Origin: Streptomyces sp. MNU76
GTDB taxonomy: Bacteria > Actinomycetota > Actinomycetes > Streptomycetales > Streptomycetaceae
Length of the DNA: 64,000 nt
Direction of reading: 5' to 3'
NCBI RefSeq assembly: GCF_020982545.1
Contig: NZ_JAJKLK010000021.1
Coordinates: forward strand, 310,001-374,000
Shown here: positions 25,277 through 34,490 of the stretch, piece after piece
Layout of the letters: each line of letters opens with the position of its first letter
How positions within the stretch are numbered: the stretch's first letter is position 1
The notes under the pieces: model-generated
Database searches by the model: none
Told to the model about the DNA's origin: nothing
What the model saw: only the letters and a program-made list of their open reading frames with translations
Program-made: the position numbers and the translations under genes

Positions 25277-25702
25277 ATGAGCGAGGCACGAGGTGGCAAC
25301 GCGCGCCGGAGCGGCGTACGAGGTGACGGGGCCCGAGGCAACAATGCCCGGGGCGCGCTGGGTAGATACGGCGAGGACCTGGCCGCGCGGCGTCTGGTCG
25401 AGGCCGGGATGACGGTCCTGGAGCGCAACTGGCGCGGCGGGCGGTCCGGCGAGGTCGACATCGTGGCGCGTGACGGGGACGCGCTGGTCGTCTGCGAGGT
25501 GAAGACCCGTAGGGCCGGCCCCTTCGAGCACCCGATGGCCGCGGTCACGCCGACCAAGGCGGAACGGCTGCGCCGCCTCGCCGAACGCTGGCTCCAGGAA
25601 CACGGGGGGAGCCCGCCGGGCGGCGTCCGCATCGACGTGGTCGGCGTCGTCCTCCCCGACCGCGGCGCCCCCGTCGTGGAACACGTGCGGGGGGTGGCCT
25701 GA
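25277..25702 (+). CDS. YraN/UPF0102 family nuclease-fold protein
   Basis: 141 residues. Restriction-endonuclease-like fold: GRYGEDLAARRLVEAGMTVL, then SGEVDIVARDGDALVVCEVK, with the E...D...ExK catalytic pattern intact. The family is predicted to act in DNA processing; it regularly precedes comM and dprA. GGAGGTGG lies 9 bases before the ATG. It overlaps comM by one base. Confidence 0.92.
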   Translation: MSEARGGNARRSGVRGDGARGNNARGALGRYGEDLAARRLVEAGMTVLERNWRGGRSGEVDIVARDGDALVVCEVKTRRAGPFEHPMAAVTPTKAERLRRLAERWLQEHGGSPPGGVRIDVVGVVLPDRGAPVVEHVRGVA

Positions 25703-27324
25703 TGGGATTCGCCCGCACGTGCTCCGTGGCCCTCGTAGGCGTCGAGGGGGTCGTGGTCGAGGTCCAGGCCGACCTGGAACCTGGCGTGGCGGCCTTCACA
25801 CTGGTGGGACTGCCGGACAAGAGCCTGACGGAGAGCAAGGATCGGGTCAGGGCGGCGGTGGTGAATTCGGGTGCCGAATGGCCGCAGAAGAAGTTGACCG
25901 TGGGCCTCAGCCCGGCGTCGGTGCCCAAGGCAGGCAGTGGCTTCGACCTGGCGGTGGCCTGCGCGGTGCTGGGAGCCTCCGAGCGGATCGATCCGAGGGT
26001 GCTCTCCGACATCGTGATGATCGGAGAACTCGGCCTCGACGGACGGGTCCGGCCGGTCCGGGGCATCCTGCCCGCGGTCCTGGCCGCTGCCGAGGCCGGA
26101 TACGAGCAGGTGGTGGTGCCGGAATGCGCGGCGGCGGAGGCTTCGCTGGTGCCTGGTGTCTCGGTCCTGGGCGTGCGCACCCTGCGGCAACTGATCGCCG
26201 TGCTCGCGGACGAACCCGTGCCGGACGAGGAGCCCGACGAGGGACGCCCGGACCCGCTCATGGCGGGGCTCCGTCTGCCGGGTGCGCGGGCTGCCACCGG
26301 AATGCGCACTGCGGGGGCCGCGCAACAGGACCAGGGCCATGACCTCGCCGATGTCGTCGGTCAACTCGCGGCCCGGACCGCCGTGGAGGTCGCCGCGGCA
26401 GGTGGGCACCACCTCTTCCTCGAAGGCCCGCCGGGCGCGGGCAAGACGATGCTCGCCGAGCGGTTGCCGACCATCCTGCCGAAGCTGGCCAGGGAGGAGT
26501 CGCTGGAGGTCACGGCGATCCACTCGATCGCCGGCCTGCTCCCCGCGGGGAAGCCGCTGGTCGACGACGCGCCCTACTGCGCACCTCACCACTCGGCCAC
26601 GATGCAGTCCCTGGTCGGCGGCGGTCAGGGGGTCGCCCGCCCGGGAGCGGTCTCTCTCGCCCACCGCGGGGTGCTCTTCCTCGACGAGACCCCCGAGTTC
26701 AGCAGCCAGGTGCTCGATGCCCTGCGGCAGCCGCTGGAGTCGGGGCATGTGGTCATCGCGCGCAGTGCGGGCGTGGTCCGGTTCCCGGCGAAGTTCTTGA
26801 TGGTCCTTGCCGCGAATCCCTGCCCCTGTGGCAGGTTCTCGCGGACGGACGATCTCTGCGAGTGCCCGCCCGCGTCGATCCGCCGATACCAGGCCCGGCT
26901 CTCCGGGCCGCTGCTGGACAGGGTCGACCTGCGGGTCGAGGTCGACCGGGTCACCCGGACCGAGCTCACAAGGCGTGGGGCTCGGGGCGAATCCACGGCG
27001 ACGGTGGCCGACCGCGTGCGCTCGGCCAGGCAGCGTGCGGCCCAACGTCTGCGGGGCACACCCTGGCGGACCAACAGCGAAGTACCGGGGCGCGAACTCC
27101 GCAACCGGTGGCACGCGGCCCCGGGTGCGATGGACGAGGCAGAGCGCTGCCTGGAGCGGGGTGTGCTGACCGCGCGCGGACTGGACCGGGTACTCCGGGT
27201 CGCCTGGACCATCGCCGACCTCGTCGGCCATGACCGCCCTGACGCGGCGGACGTCAACCTGGGTCTGCAACTGCGCACCGGGGTCCCGCGTGGGGTGCCG
27301 ATGGCGATCGGCGCGCTGACGTGA
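25702..27324 (+). CDS. YifB/ComM family Mg-chelatase-like AAA ATPase
   Basis: 540 residues. N-terminal Lon-like domain (VEVQADLEPGVAAFTLVGLPD, seen in shorter segments), then an AAA+ domain with Walker A GPPGAGKTMLAERLP near residue 243, the HHSATMQSLVGGG block, Walker B VLFLDETPEF, and the C-terminal Mg-chelatase domain. ComM is known elsewhere as a branch-migration helicase in natural transformation; its role in Streptomyces is unproven. It is linked to yraN and dprA. Confidence 0.94.
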   Translation: MGFARTCSVALVGVEGVVVEVQADLEPGVAAFTLVGLPDKSLTESKDRVRAAVVNSGAEWPQKKLTVGLSPASVPKAGSGFDLAVACAVLGASERIDPRVLSDIVMIGELGLDGRVRPVRGILPAVLAAAEAGYEQVVVPECAAAEASLVPGVSVLGVRTLRQLIAVLADEPVPDEEPDEGRPDPLMAGLRLPGARAATGMRTAGAAQQDQGHDLADVVGQLAARTAVEVAAAGGHHLFLEGPPGAGKTMLAERLPTILPKLAREESLEVTAIHSIAGLLPAGKPLVDDAPYCAPHHSATMQSLVGGGQGVARPGAVSLAHRGVLFLDETPEFSSQVLDALRQPLESGHVVIARSAGVVRFPAKFLMVLAANPCPCGRFSRTDDLCECPPASIRRYQARLSGPLLDRVDLRVEVDRVTRTELTRRGARGESTATVADRVRSARQRAAQRLRGTPWRTNSEVPGRELRNRWHAAPGAMDEAERCLERGVLTARGLDRVLRVAWTIADLVGHDRPDAADVNLGLQLRTGVPRGVPMAIGALT

Positions 27325-27358
27325 GGCCCGAGGCGTGTGGTGGATCGGTGAGCGTGCC

Positions 27359-28518
27359 ATGACGGGCGGCGTAGAGGTGCCCGAGGGCGAGCGGCTCGAC
27401 CGGGCCTTTTTGGCCCGTGTCCTCGAACCCGGCGACGAAGTCGGCGGGCGATGGCTGCGGGAGTTCGGGGCCCGGGAGGTGGTGCGGAGAGTCTCCCGGG
27501 GTGGGTCATCGCTGCCCGAGGCTTCCGAGAAGCGGTGGGCGGGCCTGTGTGCCCGGGCCGCACGCGCGGATCCGGCGGGCGACCTCGCGCGGGCGCAGGA
27601 CGTCGGAGTCCGTTTCCTCATCCCCGGGGACGGGGAGTGGCCCGGGCAGCTTGATGATCTCGGGGACGGGCGGCCCTTGGGGTTGTGGGTGCGGGGAAGG
27701 CCAACGTGCGGATGTGGGCATTGCGGTCGGTCGCGGTCGTGGGGCGCGGGCCTGTACGGAATACGGCGCACACATGGCGGCGTCCCTGGCCGCGGATCTC
27801 GCCGAGCGGGGTGGGTGGTGGTGTCCGGGGCGCGTACGGCGTGGACGGCGCCGCGCACCGGGGCGTGCTCGGGGTCGGCGGCGCGACCGTCGCGGTGCTG
27901 GCCTGCGGGGTGGACCGGCCGTATCCCCGGGGGCACGTCCAGCTGATCGGCAGGATCGCGGAACAGGGGCTCGTGGTCGGGGAGTTGCCGCCCGGGGAGC
28001 ACCCGACGCCGAGCCGGTTCATCCAGCGGAACCGGGTCATCGCCGCGCTCACCAGGGGCACCGTGGTCGTGGAGGCGGCCTACCGCAGTGGCGCGCTGGT
28101 CACGGCACGGGCGGCACAGCGGCTGGGCCGGTTCGCCATGGGGGTGCCGGGCCCCGCCACCTCGGCGCTCTCGGCCGGCGTGCACGACCTGCTGCGGGGT
28201 GACGCCGTCCTCGTCTCTGACGCCGCCGAAGTTGTCGAGCTGGTGGGTGACATGGGAGAGCTGGCGCCTGACCGCAGAGGTCCCGTCCTCCCCCGTGACC
28301 TGCTGGAACCCGGCGCGCGCCAGGTGCTGTCAGCGCTGCCGGGGCGGGGGAGCGCGGCCCCCGAGGAGATCGCGCGCGGCGCGGGCACGACCGTGGACGA
28401 CGCGGTCGGGAGACTGTACGAACTGCGCGCACTCGGTTACGTCGAACGACACGGCGACGGCTGGAAGTTGACACGCCAGGCGATGATCTCCGTCTCGCCC
28501 GATCGGAGGTCGGGTTGA
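27359..28518 (+). pseudogene. dprA: DprA/Smf DNA-processing protein, four frameshifts
   Basis: The protein that loads RecA on single-stranded DNA, recognisable end to end but split over three frames. The ATG at 27359 frame runs to RPLGLWVRG; the next frame gives ANVRMWALRSVAVVG; the third gives ARACTEYGAHMAASLAADLAERG; the first again gives WVVVSG; then AYGVDGAAHRGVLG to the stop. Each step equals loss of one base, at G runs near 27692-27697, 27741-27744, 27808-27811 and 27827-27830. The rest is intact, including SRFIQRNRVIAAL and a C-terminal winged helix. Sequence error is likelier than decay. Confidence 0.85.
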
Positions 28519-28790
28519 CGGAGCGGGTTCGGCCGTCCGGGGGAACACCGACGGCCTTGCCGTTTCCGGCAGTTGACGCGCCGAAGCGGTCGCACCCCGC
28601 GAGCGTCGTGCCCTGGTGGGCGGTCCAGCGGAACGTATCTGCGCACCGGCGATCCCTCGGCCTTCGCGCACTGCGACTCCTCAGTCACGCTACGCTCACG
28701 AGGATTCCGACTCAGGACAGGCAACTCGACATCAGACCGACAGCTCACCCAGGCATCCCCAGTTCACGGCAGAACGGCACAAGGCGACGA

Positions 28791-29627
28791 ATGCCCCAGC
28801 ACACCTCCGGGTCTGACCGGGCGGCGGTACCCTCCACCGCTCGCGGCGCCGTGCGCCCACCCGCCCCCTCGACACTCGACGAGCTGTGGCGGACGTACAA
28901 GACGACGGGCGACGACCGGCTGCGAGAGCAGCTGATCCTGCACTACTCACCGCTGGTGAAGTACGTGGCGGGCCGGGTGAGCGTCGGCCTGCCGACCAAC
29001 GTCGAGCAGGCGGACTTCGTCTCCTCCGGGGTCTTCGGGCTCATCGACGCGATCGAGAAGTTCGACATCGACCGGGAGATCAAGTTCGAGACCTACGCGA
29101 TCACCCGGATCCGGGGCGCCATGATCGACGAACTGCGCGCGCTGGACTGGATCCCCCGGTCGGTGCGGCAGAAGGCCCGCAACGTCGAGCGGGCCTACGC
29201 CACGCTGGAGTCGCGACTCAGACGCACCCCGAGCGAGGGCGAGGTCGCCGCCGAAATGGGAATCGCGGTCGACGAACTCCACTCGGTCTTCAGCCAGTTG
29301 TCGCTGGCCAACGTGGTGGCTCTGGAGGAGCTGCTGCACGTCGGGGGCGAGGGCGGCGACCGGCTGAGTCTCATGGACACCCTGGAGGACACCGCCGCGG
29401 ACAACCCCGTCGAGGTCGCGGAGGACCGGGAGCTGCGCCGTTTCCTGGCACGCGCCATCAACACGTTGCCCGAGCGCGAGAAGACCGTCGTCACGCTCTA
29501 CTACTACGAGGGGCTCACCCTCGCGGAGATCGGGAACGTGCTGGGGGTCACCGAGAGTCGGGTGAGCCAGATCCACACGAAGTCCGTGCTGCAGCTGCGG
29601 GCGAAGCTGGCAAGTTTCGGCCGTTGA
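28791..29627 (+). CDS. whiG: RNA polymerase sigma factor WhiG
   Basis: FliA-type alternative sigma factor that commits Streptomyces aerial hyphae to sporulation; known targets are whiH and whiI, and its known antagonist is RsiG with c-di-GMP. ATG at 28791 (MPQHTSGSDRAAVPSTARGA) gives 278 residues; the open frame upstream is not conserved. Region 2 contains EQADFVSSGVFGLIDAIEKF and KFETYAITRIRGAMIDELR; region 4 contains LAEIGNVLGVTESRVSQIHT. It differs very little from the S. coelicolor protein as I remember it. Confidence 0.97.
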   Translation: MPQHTSGSDRAAVPSTARGAVRPPAPSTLDELWRTYKTTGDDRLREQLILHYSPLVKYVAGRVSVGLPTNVEQADFVSSGVFGLIDAIEKFDIDREIKFETYAITRIRGAMIDELRALDWIPRSVRQKARNVERAYATLESRLRRTPSEGEVAAEMGIAVDELHSVFSQLSLANVVALEELLHVGGEGGDRLSLMDTLEDTAADNPVEVAEDRELRRFLARAINTLPEREKTVVTLYYYEGLTLAEIGNVLGVTESRVSQIHTKSVLQLRAKLASFGR

Positions 29628-29753
29628 CCCTCTCGATCCGGCCGAATGTCGGGGTGCTGTCCGGGGTAGAGGGGTGGGCTGGTGGCGCGGGTGTAGGGCG
29701 GTGGCTGCGTGCCCCCGTGGGTGGCGTAGGCCGTCCATGGTCCTCGGAAGGGC

Positions 29754-29810
29754 GTCGGACGACCATCCGAAGAGCTCGGACATCCGTCCGAGGGCCGTCG
29801 GACGGATGTC
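29754..29810. promoter_or_regulatory. Palindromic operator candidates upstream of the TetR gene
   Basis: A perfect 13-bp inverted repeat GACATCCGTCCGA (29779-29791) and its complement (29798-29810) with a 6-base spacer. Just before it is a second site TCGGA-n6-TCCGA (about 29756-29771). They lie 60-115 bases upstream of the regulator gene, as expected for autoregulation. Confidence 0.5.
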
Positions 29811-29871
29811 GGCCAGGGCGCGTCGGGAGAGGCACTCCCGTGGGTGGCGGTCCGTCCGTAAAGTGGATGTC

Positions 29872-30453
29872 GTGCCAAGGATTCGAGCGGCCTCCGTGGC
29901 CGAGCACCGGTCGATGCAGCGAGCCGCCCTGCTGGACGCGGCTCGATCGTTGTTGTCCGAGGGCGGGACGGAGGCGTTGACGTTCCCCGCGCTCGCCGAA
30001 CGTACGGGGCTGGCGCGGTCGTCCGTGTACGAGTACTTCCGCTCGCGCGCGGCCGTCGTCGAGGAGCTGTGCCAGGTCGACTTTCCCGTCTGGGCGGCGG
30101 AGGTCGAGGCCGCGATGGCAGCGGTCGAGCGGCCCGAGGGCAAGGTCGAGGCGTACGTCCGCAAGCAGCTGGAGCTGGTCGGGGACCGGCGGCACCGGGC
30201 CGTGGTGGCGATCTCGGCGAGTGAGCTGGACGCCGGCGCGCGGGAGAAGATCCGGGCCGCGCACGGAGGGCTCGTCGCGATGATCGTGGAGGCGCTGGCG
30301 GAGCTCGGGCAGGCTGAGCCCCGGTTGGGCGCGATGTTGCTCCAGGGAGTCGTGGACGCGGCCGTGCGGCGGATCGAGCTGGGGGCCGCGGAGGATCCGG
30401 CGGCGATCACCGAGGCTGCCGTGGGGATGGCTCTGCGGGGTGTGCGGGGCTGA
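29872..30453 (+). CDS. TetR family transcriptional regulator
   Basis: 193 residues from GTG at 29872; GTG at 29863 is an in-frame alternative. The N-terminal helix-turn-helix is clear (ALLDAARSLLSEGGTEALTF, PALAERTGLARSSVYEYFRS). The C-terminal ligand domain is unclassified. Located between whiG and an M23 peptidase gene; the target may be itself. GTGGATGT-type starts lack a good Shine-Dalgarno. Confidence 0.88.
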   Translation: MPRIRAASVAEHRSMQRAALLDAARSLLSEGGTEALTFPALAERTGLARSSVYEYFRSRAAVVEELCQVDFPVWAAEVEAAMAAVERPEGKVEAYVRKQLELVGDRRHRAVVAISASELDAGAREKIRAAHGGLVAMIVEALAELGQAEPRLGAMLLQGVVDAAVRRIELGAAEDPAAITEAAVGMALRGVRG

Positions 30454-30502
30454 GCCCTCTCGGTCGGACCGTTCGGGCCGTCGGGCCGTCGGGCGCCTGC
30501 GG

Positions 30503-31166
30503 CTACGCCAGGGGCAGCAGGCGTGAAGGGCCCCGACGGAGCAGCCACGGCGGGAGCAGTGAGAGCGGGTCCAGGTAGCTGTCGCCTCTGCGCAGGCCCC
30601 AGTGGAGGCATGCGGTCGGGCAGTGGGAAGGGGTGGCCTCCAGGGTGCCCAAGGGGGTGCCCGCCGTCACCGCGTCGCCCTTCTTCACCGAGGTCCGCAC
30701 CGGTTCGTAGGTCGTGCGCAGGGGCGGGTCGCCGGTGCCGGTCAGTTCGATCGAGACGACTCCCCGGCCCGCCACCCGGCCGGCGAACGCGACGCGTCCC
30801 GGGGCCACCGCGCGAACCGGGGAACCGGCCGGTGCGGAGAGGTCGACGCCCCGGTGGCCTCGTGCGTAGGGGGTGGGCGGAGGCTCCCAGACCCGGGCCA
30901 CCAGGGGCGCAGGCCGACGGGCCAGGCGCGCGCCACGGCGGGGACGGGCTCCACGGCGGGGCGGGCTCTACGGGCCCCGGTGCCGCCGGGGCGGCGTCCT
31001 GTCCCGGGGCGGCGCGGGGCGCGGTCGTCCAGGCCGTGAGCAGGAGCGCCGGCAGCAGGCACAGCAGCAGGGCCCGCCACGGGCGGACACGTCGCGGGGA
31101 TGTGCCCCCGTGAGGCATCTGGTGAGGCATCTCGCGACTCATCTCGTCAGGCATCTCGTCGGACAT
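30503..31166 (-). pseudogene. M23 family metallopeptidase, two frameshifts
   Basis: Extracellular peptidoglycan endopeptidase-type protein. The N-terminus (Met-rich start, then RRVRPWRALLLCLLPALLLTAW as a signal peptide or anchor) lies in one frame from 31166. The middle (VEPVPAVARAWPVGLRP) lies in a second. The catalytic domain is in a third (VARVWEPPPTPYARGHRGVDLSAPAGSPV, then CLHWGLRRGDSYLDP), with HxxxD and HxG intact. Each step equals one base lost, at G runs near 30956-30965 and 30904-30907 (C runs on the coding strand). Sequence error is likely. Confidence 0.8.
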
Positions 31167-31449
31167 GGGGGAAGCGTCCCGCGAGTGGCGCGATCATGGC
31201 CGGGATCTGTGGACTACTCGTCGGTTGTGGATATCGGCGTCACCCGGGGCCTCGCGGGTCCCGTACACTTCTGGTGGCGATCCGGGTCACCGGGTCGACT
31301 TCGCACGCCCCGGTACGAGGTCCGTCAGATCCGTCGGACGGTCCGTATCAGCGCCCCTCGGTCCTCAGCGGCAACGGCGCATCGCGGGCGTCAGGCGCGG
31401 GAGCCGTCCGGTTCTCGCGGCACAACCGAGAAATTCAAGGAGAACGGCC
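31167..31449. other. Intergenic region upstream of rpsB
   Basis: 283 bases between divergent genes, expected to contain the rpsB-tsf promoter and leader. A TACACT hexamer at 31264-31269 is a possible -10 element; no convincing -35 is paired with it. A ribosome-binding site AAGGAGAA precedes rpsB. Confidence 0.35.
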
Positions 31450-32385
31450 ATGGCCGTCGTCACGATGCGGGAGCTGCTGGAGAGCGGCGTCCACTTCGGT
31501 CACCAGACCCGTCGCTGGAACCCGAAGATGAAGCGCTTCATCTTCACCGAGCGCAACGGCATCTACATCATCGACCTGCTCCAGTCGCTGTCGTACATCG
31601 ACCGCGCCTACGAGTTCGTCAAGGAGACCGTCGCCCACGGCGGCACGGTCATGTTCGTCGGCACGAAGAAGCAGGCGCAGGAGGCCATCGCCGAGCAGGC
31701 CACCCGCGTCGGCATGCCCTACGTCAACCAGCGTTGGCTGGGCGGCATGCTCACCAACTTCTCGACCGTCTACAAGCGTCTGCAGCGCCTCAAGGAGCTC
31801 GAGCAGATCGACTTCGAGGACGTCGCGTCGTCGGGTCTGACCAAGAAGGAGCTCCTGGTCCTCTCGCGTGAGAAGGCCAAGCTGGAGAAGACCCTCGGTG
31901 GTATCCGCGAGATGCAGAAGGTGCCCAGCGCCGTCTGGATCGTGGACACCAAGAAGGAGCACATCGCGGTCGGCGAGGCCCGGAAGCTCAACATCCCGGT
32001 CGTCGCCATCCTCGACACCAACTGCGACCCCGACGAGGTCGACTACAAGATCCCCGGCAACGACGACGCGATCCGCTCCGTCACGCTGCTCACCCGTGTG
32101 ATCGCCGACGCGGTCGCCGAGGGTCTCATCTCCCGCTCCCGTGTCGCCACCGAGGGCAAGGGCGACAAGGCCGCTGGCGAGCCGCTGGCCGCCTGGGAGC
32201 GCGACCTGCTCGAGGGCGAGAAGAAGGCCGACGAGGCTCCGGCCGCCGCTGAGGCCCCGGCTGCCGCCGAGGCTCCGGCCGAGGCCGCTGCCGAGGCCCC
32301 CGCTGCCGAGGCCCCCGCTGCCGAGGCCCCCGCTGCCGAGGCTCCGGCTGCCGAGGCTCCGGCCGCGGACGCCGAGCAGGCCTGA
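31450..32385 (+). CDS. rpsB: 30S ribosomal protein S2
   Basis: 311 residues. The ribosomal core runs from MAVVTMRELLESGVHFGHQT to about residue 235, with VGTKKQAQEAI, WLGGMLTNFSTV and DTNCDPDEVDYKIPGNDDA visible in blocks. The last 55-60 residues are an Ala/Glu/Pro-rich tail made of repeated APAAE units, which lengthens the protein beyond the usual 240-260. First gene of rpsB-tsf. Confidence 0.97.
   Translation: MAVVTMRELLESGVHFGHQTRRWNPKMKRFIFTERNGIYIIDLLQSLSYIDRAYEFVKETVAHGGTVMFVGTKKQAQEAIAEQATRVGMPYVNQRWLGGMLTNFSTVYKRLQRLKELEQIDFEDVASSGLTKKELLVLSREKAKLEKTLGGIREMQKVPSAVWIVDTKKEHIAVGEARKLNIPVVAILDTNCDPDEVDYKIPGNDDAIRSVTLLTRVIADAVAEGLISRSRVATEGKGDKAAGEPLAAWERDLLEGEKKADEAPAAAEAPAAAEAPAEAAAEAPAAEAPAAEAPAAEAPAAEAPAADAEQA
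32235..32375 (+). repeat. 15-bp tandem repeats encoding the S2 tail
   Basis: Repeats of GCTGCCGAGGCCCCC and variants encode (AAEAP)n. They are prone to copy-number change between strains. Confidence 0.8.
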
Positions 32386-32413
32386 CCTTCACGGTCGTAG
32401 GGCTGTCGACATG

Positions 32414-32446
32414 ACGGCGGGTGGCGCCGAGCGCGCCACCCGCCGT
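32414..32446 (+). terminator. Hairpin between rpsB and tsf
   Basis: A 14-bp perfect stem, 32414-32427 with 32433-32446, loop of five. No T tract, so it may attenuate or stabilise rather than fully terminate between these co-transcribed genes. Confidence 0.6.
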
Positions 32447-32544
32447 TCACCCGCAGCCCGTAGATCTTCGGCGGGCGCCCGCCCTACGAGCGGCGGCGGA
32501 CGCCGACTTCGAGACTTCGAACTCCGAGAAGAGATTCACAGATC

Positions 32545-33381
32545 ATGGCGAACTACACCGCCGCCGACGTCAAGAAGCTCCGCGAGCTCACCGGCGCCGG
32601 CATGATGGACTGCAAGAAGGCGCTGGACGAGGCCGAGGGCAACGTCGACAAGGCCGTCGAGGCCCTGCGCATCAAGGGCCAGAAGGGCGTCGCCAAGCGC
32701 GAGGGCCGCTCCGCCGAGAACGGCGCCGTGGTCTCCCTCATCGCCGACGACAACACCTCCGGTGTCCTCGTCGAGCTGAAGTGCGAGACGGACTTCGTCG
32801 CCAAGGGCGAGAAGTTCCAGGCCGCCGCGAACGCCATCGCCGCGCACGTCGCCGCGACCTCCCCGGCCGACCTCGACGCCCTGCTCGCCTCCGAGATCGA
32901 GGCCGGCAAGACCGTCCAGGCGTACGTCGACGAGGCCAACGCCAACCTCGGCGAGAAGATCGTCCTCGACCGCTTCGCGCAGTTCGCCGACGGCTTCGTC
33001 TTCGCCTACATGCACCGCACCATGCCCGACCTGCCCCCGCAGATCGGTGTCCTGGTCGAGCTGGACAAGGCCGACGCCGACCTCGCCAAGGGTGTCGCCC
33101 AGCACATCGCCGCCTTCGCGCCGAAGTACCTCTCCAAGGAGGACGTGCCGGCCGAGGTCGTCGAGTCCGAGCGCCGCGTCGCCGAGGAGACCACCCGCGC
33201 CGAGGGCAAGCCCGAGGCCGCCCTGCCGAAGATCGTCGAGGGTCGCCTCAACGGCTTCTTCAAGGACGCCACGCTGCTCGGCCAGCCCTACGCGCTGGAC
33301 AACAAGAAGTCCGTCCAGAAGGTTCTGGACGAGGCCGGTGTCACCCTGAAGCGCTTCACGCGCATCAAGGTCGGCATCTGA
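32545..33381 (+). CDS. tsf: Elongation factor Ts
   Basis: Guanine nucleotide exchange factor for EF-Tu. 278 residues. The N-terminal UBA-like domain (TAADVKKLRELTGAGMMDCK) is followed by the core domain with LKCETDFVAK and the C-terminal module HIAAFAPKYLSKEDVP. ATG at 32545 with GAGAAGAG upstream. A terminator hairpin follows. Confidence 0.97.
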   Translation: MANYTAADVKKLRELTGAGMMDCKKALDEAEGNVDKAVEALRIKGQKGVAKREGRSAENGAVVSLIADDNTSGVLVELKCETDFVAKGEKFQAAANAIAAHVAATSPADLDALLASEIEAGKTVQAYVDEANANLGEKIVLDRFAQFADGFVFAYMHRTMPDLPPQIGVLVELDKADADLAKGVAQHIAAFAPKYLSKEDVPAEVVESERRVAEETTRAEGKPEAALPKIVEGRLNGFFKDATLLGQPYALDNKKSVQKVLDEAGVTLKRFTRIKVGI

Positions 33382-33484
33382 GTCCGTTACGCGACCAGCG
33401 CCCGGCCCCGATAGGGTCGAGTGCAGTCGTTCGCGTACGCCGCCCCGTGCGCGCGTGACGCGATGCGGACGACAGCAGATCTGA

Positions 33485-33544
33485 CGAGGAGGCCATTGCC
33501 GCGCATGGGATGCGAACACCACCCCACCGGCAATGGCCTTCTTC
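33485..33544 (+). terminator. Terminator after tsf
   Basis: Arms 33490-33501 and 33528-33539 pair perfectly; the stem extends five more positions outward with two wobbles. Loop of 26 bases, followed by a T-containing stretch. Confidence 0.65.
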
Positions 33545-33576
33545 GTATGTGCGACACGTAAAGAGGCGAGATCTCC

Positions 33577-34335
33577 ATGACCACCAAGCCCCAGAAGAGC
33601 GACGACGGCAAATTGAGCGGCCGGTTTCTGCTGAAGCTGTCCGGAGAGGCGTTCTCCGGGGGCGGTGGCCTCGGCGTCGACCCCGACGTGGTGCACGCGA
33701 TCGCCCGGGAGATCGCGGCCGTCGTACGCGACGGCGCGGAGATCGCCGTCGTCATCGGCGGCGGCAACTTCTTCCGGGGCGCCGAACTCCAGCAGCGCGG
33801 TATGGACCGGGCCCGCTCCGACTACATGGGCATGCTCGGCACGGTCATGAACTGCCTCGCCCTCCAGGACTTCCTGGAGAAGGAGGGCATCGACAGCCGC
33901 GTCCAGACCGCCATCACCATGGGCCAGGTCGCCGAGCCGTACATCCCGCTGCGCGCCGTGCGCCACCTGGAGAAGGGCCGTGTGGTCATCTTCGGCGCCG
34001 GTATGGGCATGCCCTACTTCTCCACCGACACGACCGCCGCGCAGCGCGCCCTGGAGATCGACGCCGAGGCGCTGCTGATGGGCAAGAACGGCGTGGACGG
34101 GGTCTACGACTCCGACCCCAAGACCAACCCGGACGCGGTCAGGTTCGACTCCCTCGGCTACGGCGAGGTGATCACCCGCGAGTTGAAGGTCGCCGACGCC
34201 ACCGCGATCACGCTCTGCCGTGACAACAAGCTCCCGATCCTCGTGTTCGAGCTTCTCAAGGAGGGCAATATCGCGCGGGCCGTCAAGGGTGAGAAGATCG
34301 GCACTCTCGTGGGTGATCAGGGAAGCCGGGCCTGA
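33577..34335 (+). CDS. pyrH: Uridylate kinase (UMP kinase)
   Basis: Amino-acid-kinase-fold enzyme, UMP + ATP to UDP, hexameric and cytoplasmic. 252 residues. FLLKLSGEAFSGGGGLGVDP, VVIGGGNFFRGAE, DYMGMLGTVMNCLALQD and AEALLMGKNGVDGVYDSDP are all present in recognisable blocks. ATG at 33577 with AAGAGGCGAG upstream. First gene of pyrH-frr-cdsA. Confidence 0.97.
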   Translation: MTTKPQKSDDGKLSGRFLLKLSGEAFSGGGGLGVDPDVVHAIAREIAAVVRDGAEIAVVIGGGNFFRGAELQQRGMDRARSDYMGMLGTVMNCLALQDFLEKEGIDSRVQTAITMGQVAEPYIPLRAVRHLEKGRVVIFGAGMGMPYFSTDTTAAQRALEIDAEALLMGKNGVDGVYDSDPKTNPDAVRFDSLGYGEVITRELKVADATAITLCRDNKLPILVFELLKEGNIARAVKGEKIGTLVGDQGSRA

Positions 34336-34490
34336 CCGGGTCCTTCCCCTGCCCGGGGGACGGAGCCTGACCGGGGGATGGACAATGTCCTGCCGGTCGG
34401 GAACCGTGCAGGAACAAGACGCGACGCAGCCGGCCGCCGACCAGACCAAGTACAGCTGCCGGGCCTACTCAAGACACGCAGGAGCAAGTG

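Noticed and set aside
28680..28700. Possible BldD-type site upstream of whiG (TCACGCTACGCTCAC)
   Set aside because: It matches only part of the BldD palindrome by eye, so I did not list it as a feature, though whiG control by BldD is known.
28515..28790. 92-codon upstream extension of WhiG
   Set aside because: WhiG proteins begin at MPQHTSG; the upstream part is intergenic DNA after dprA.
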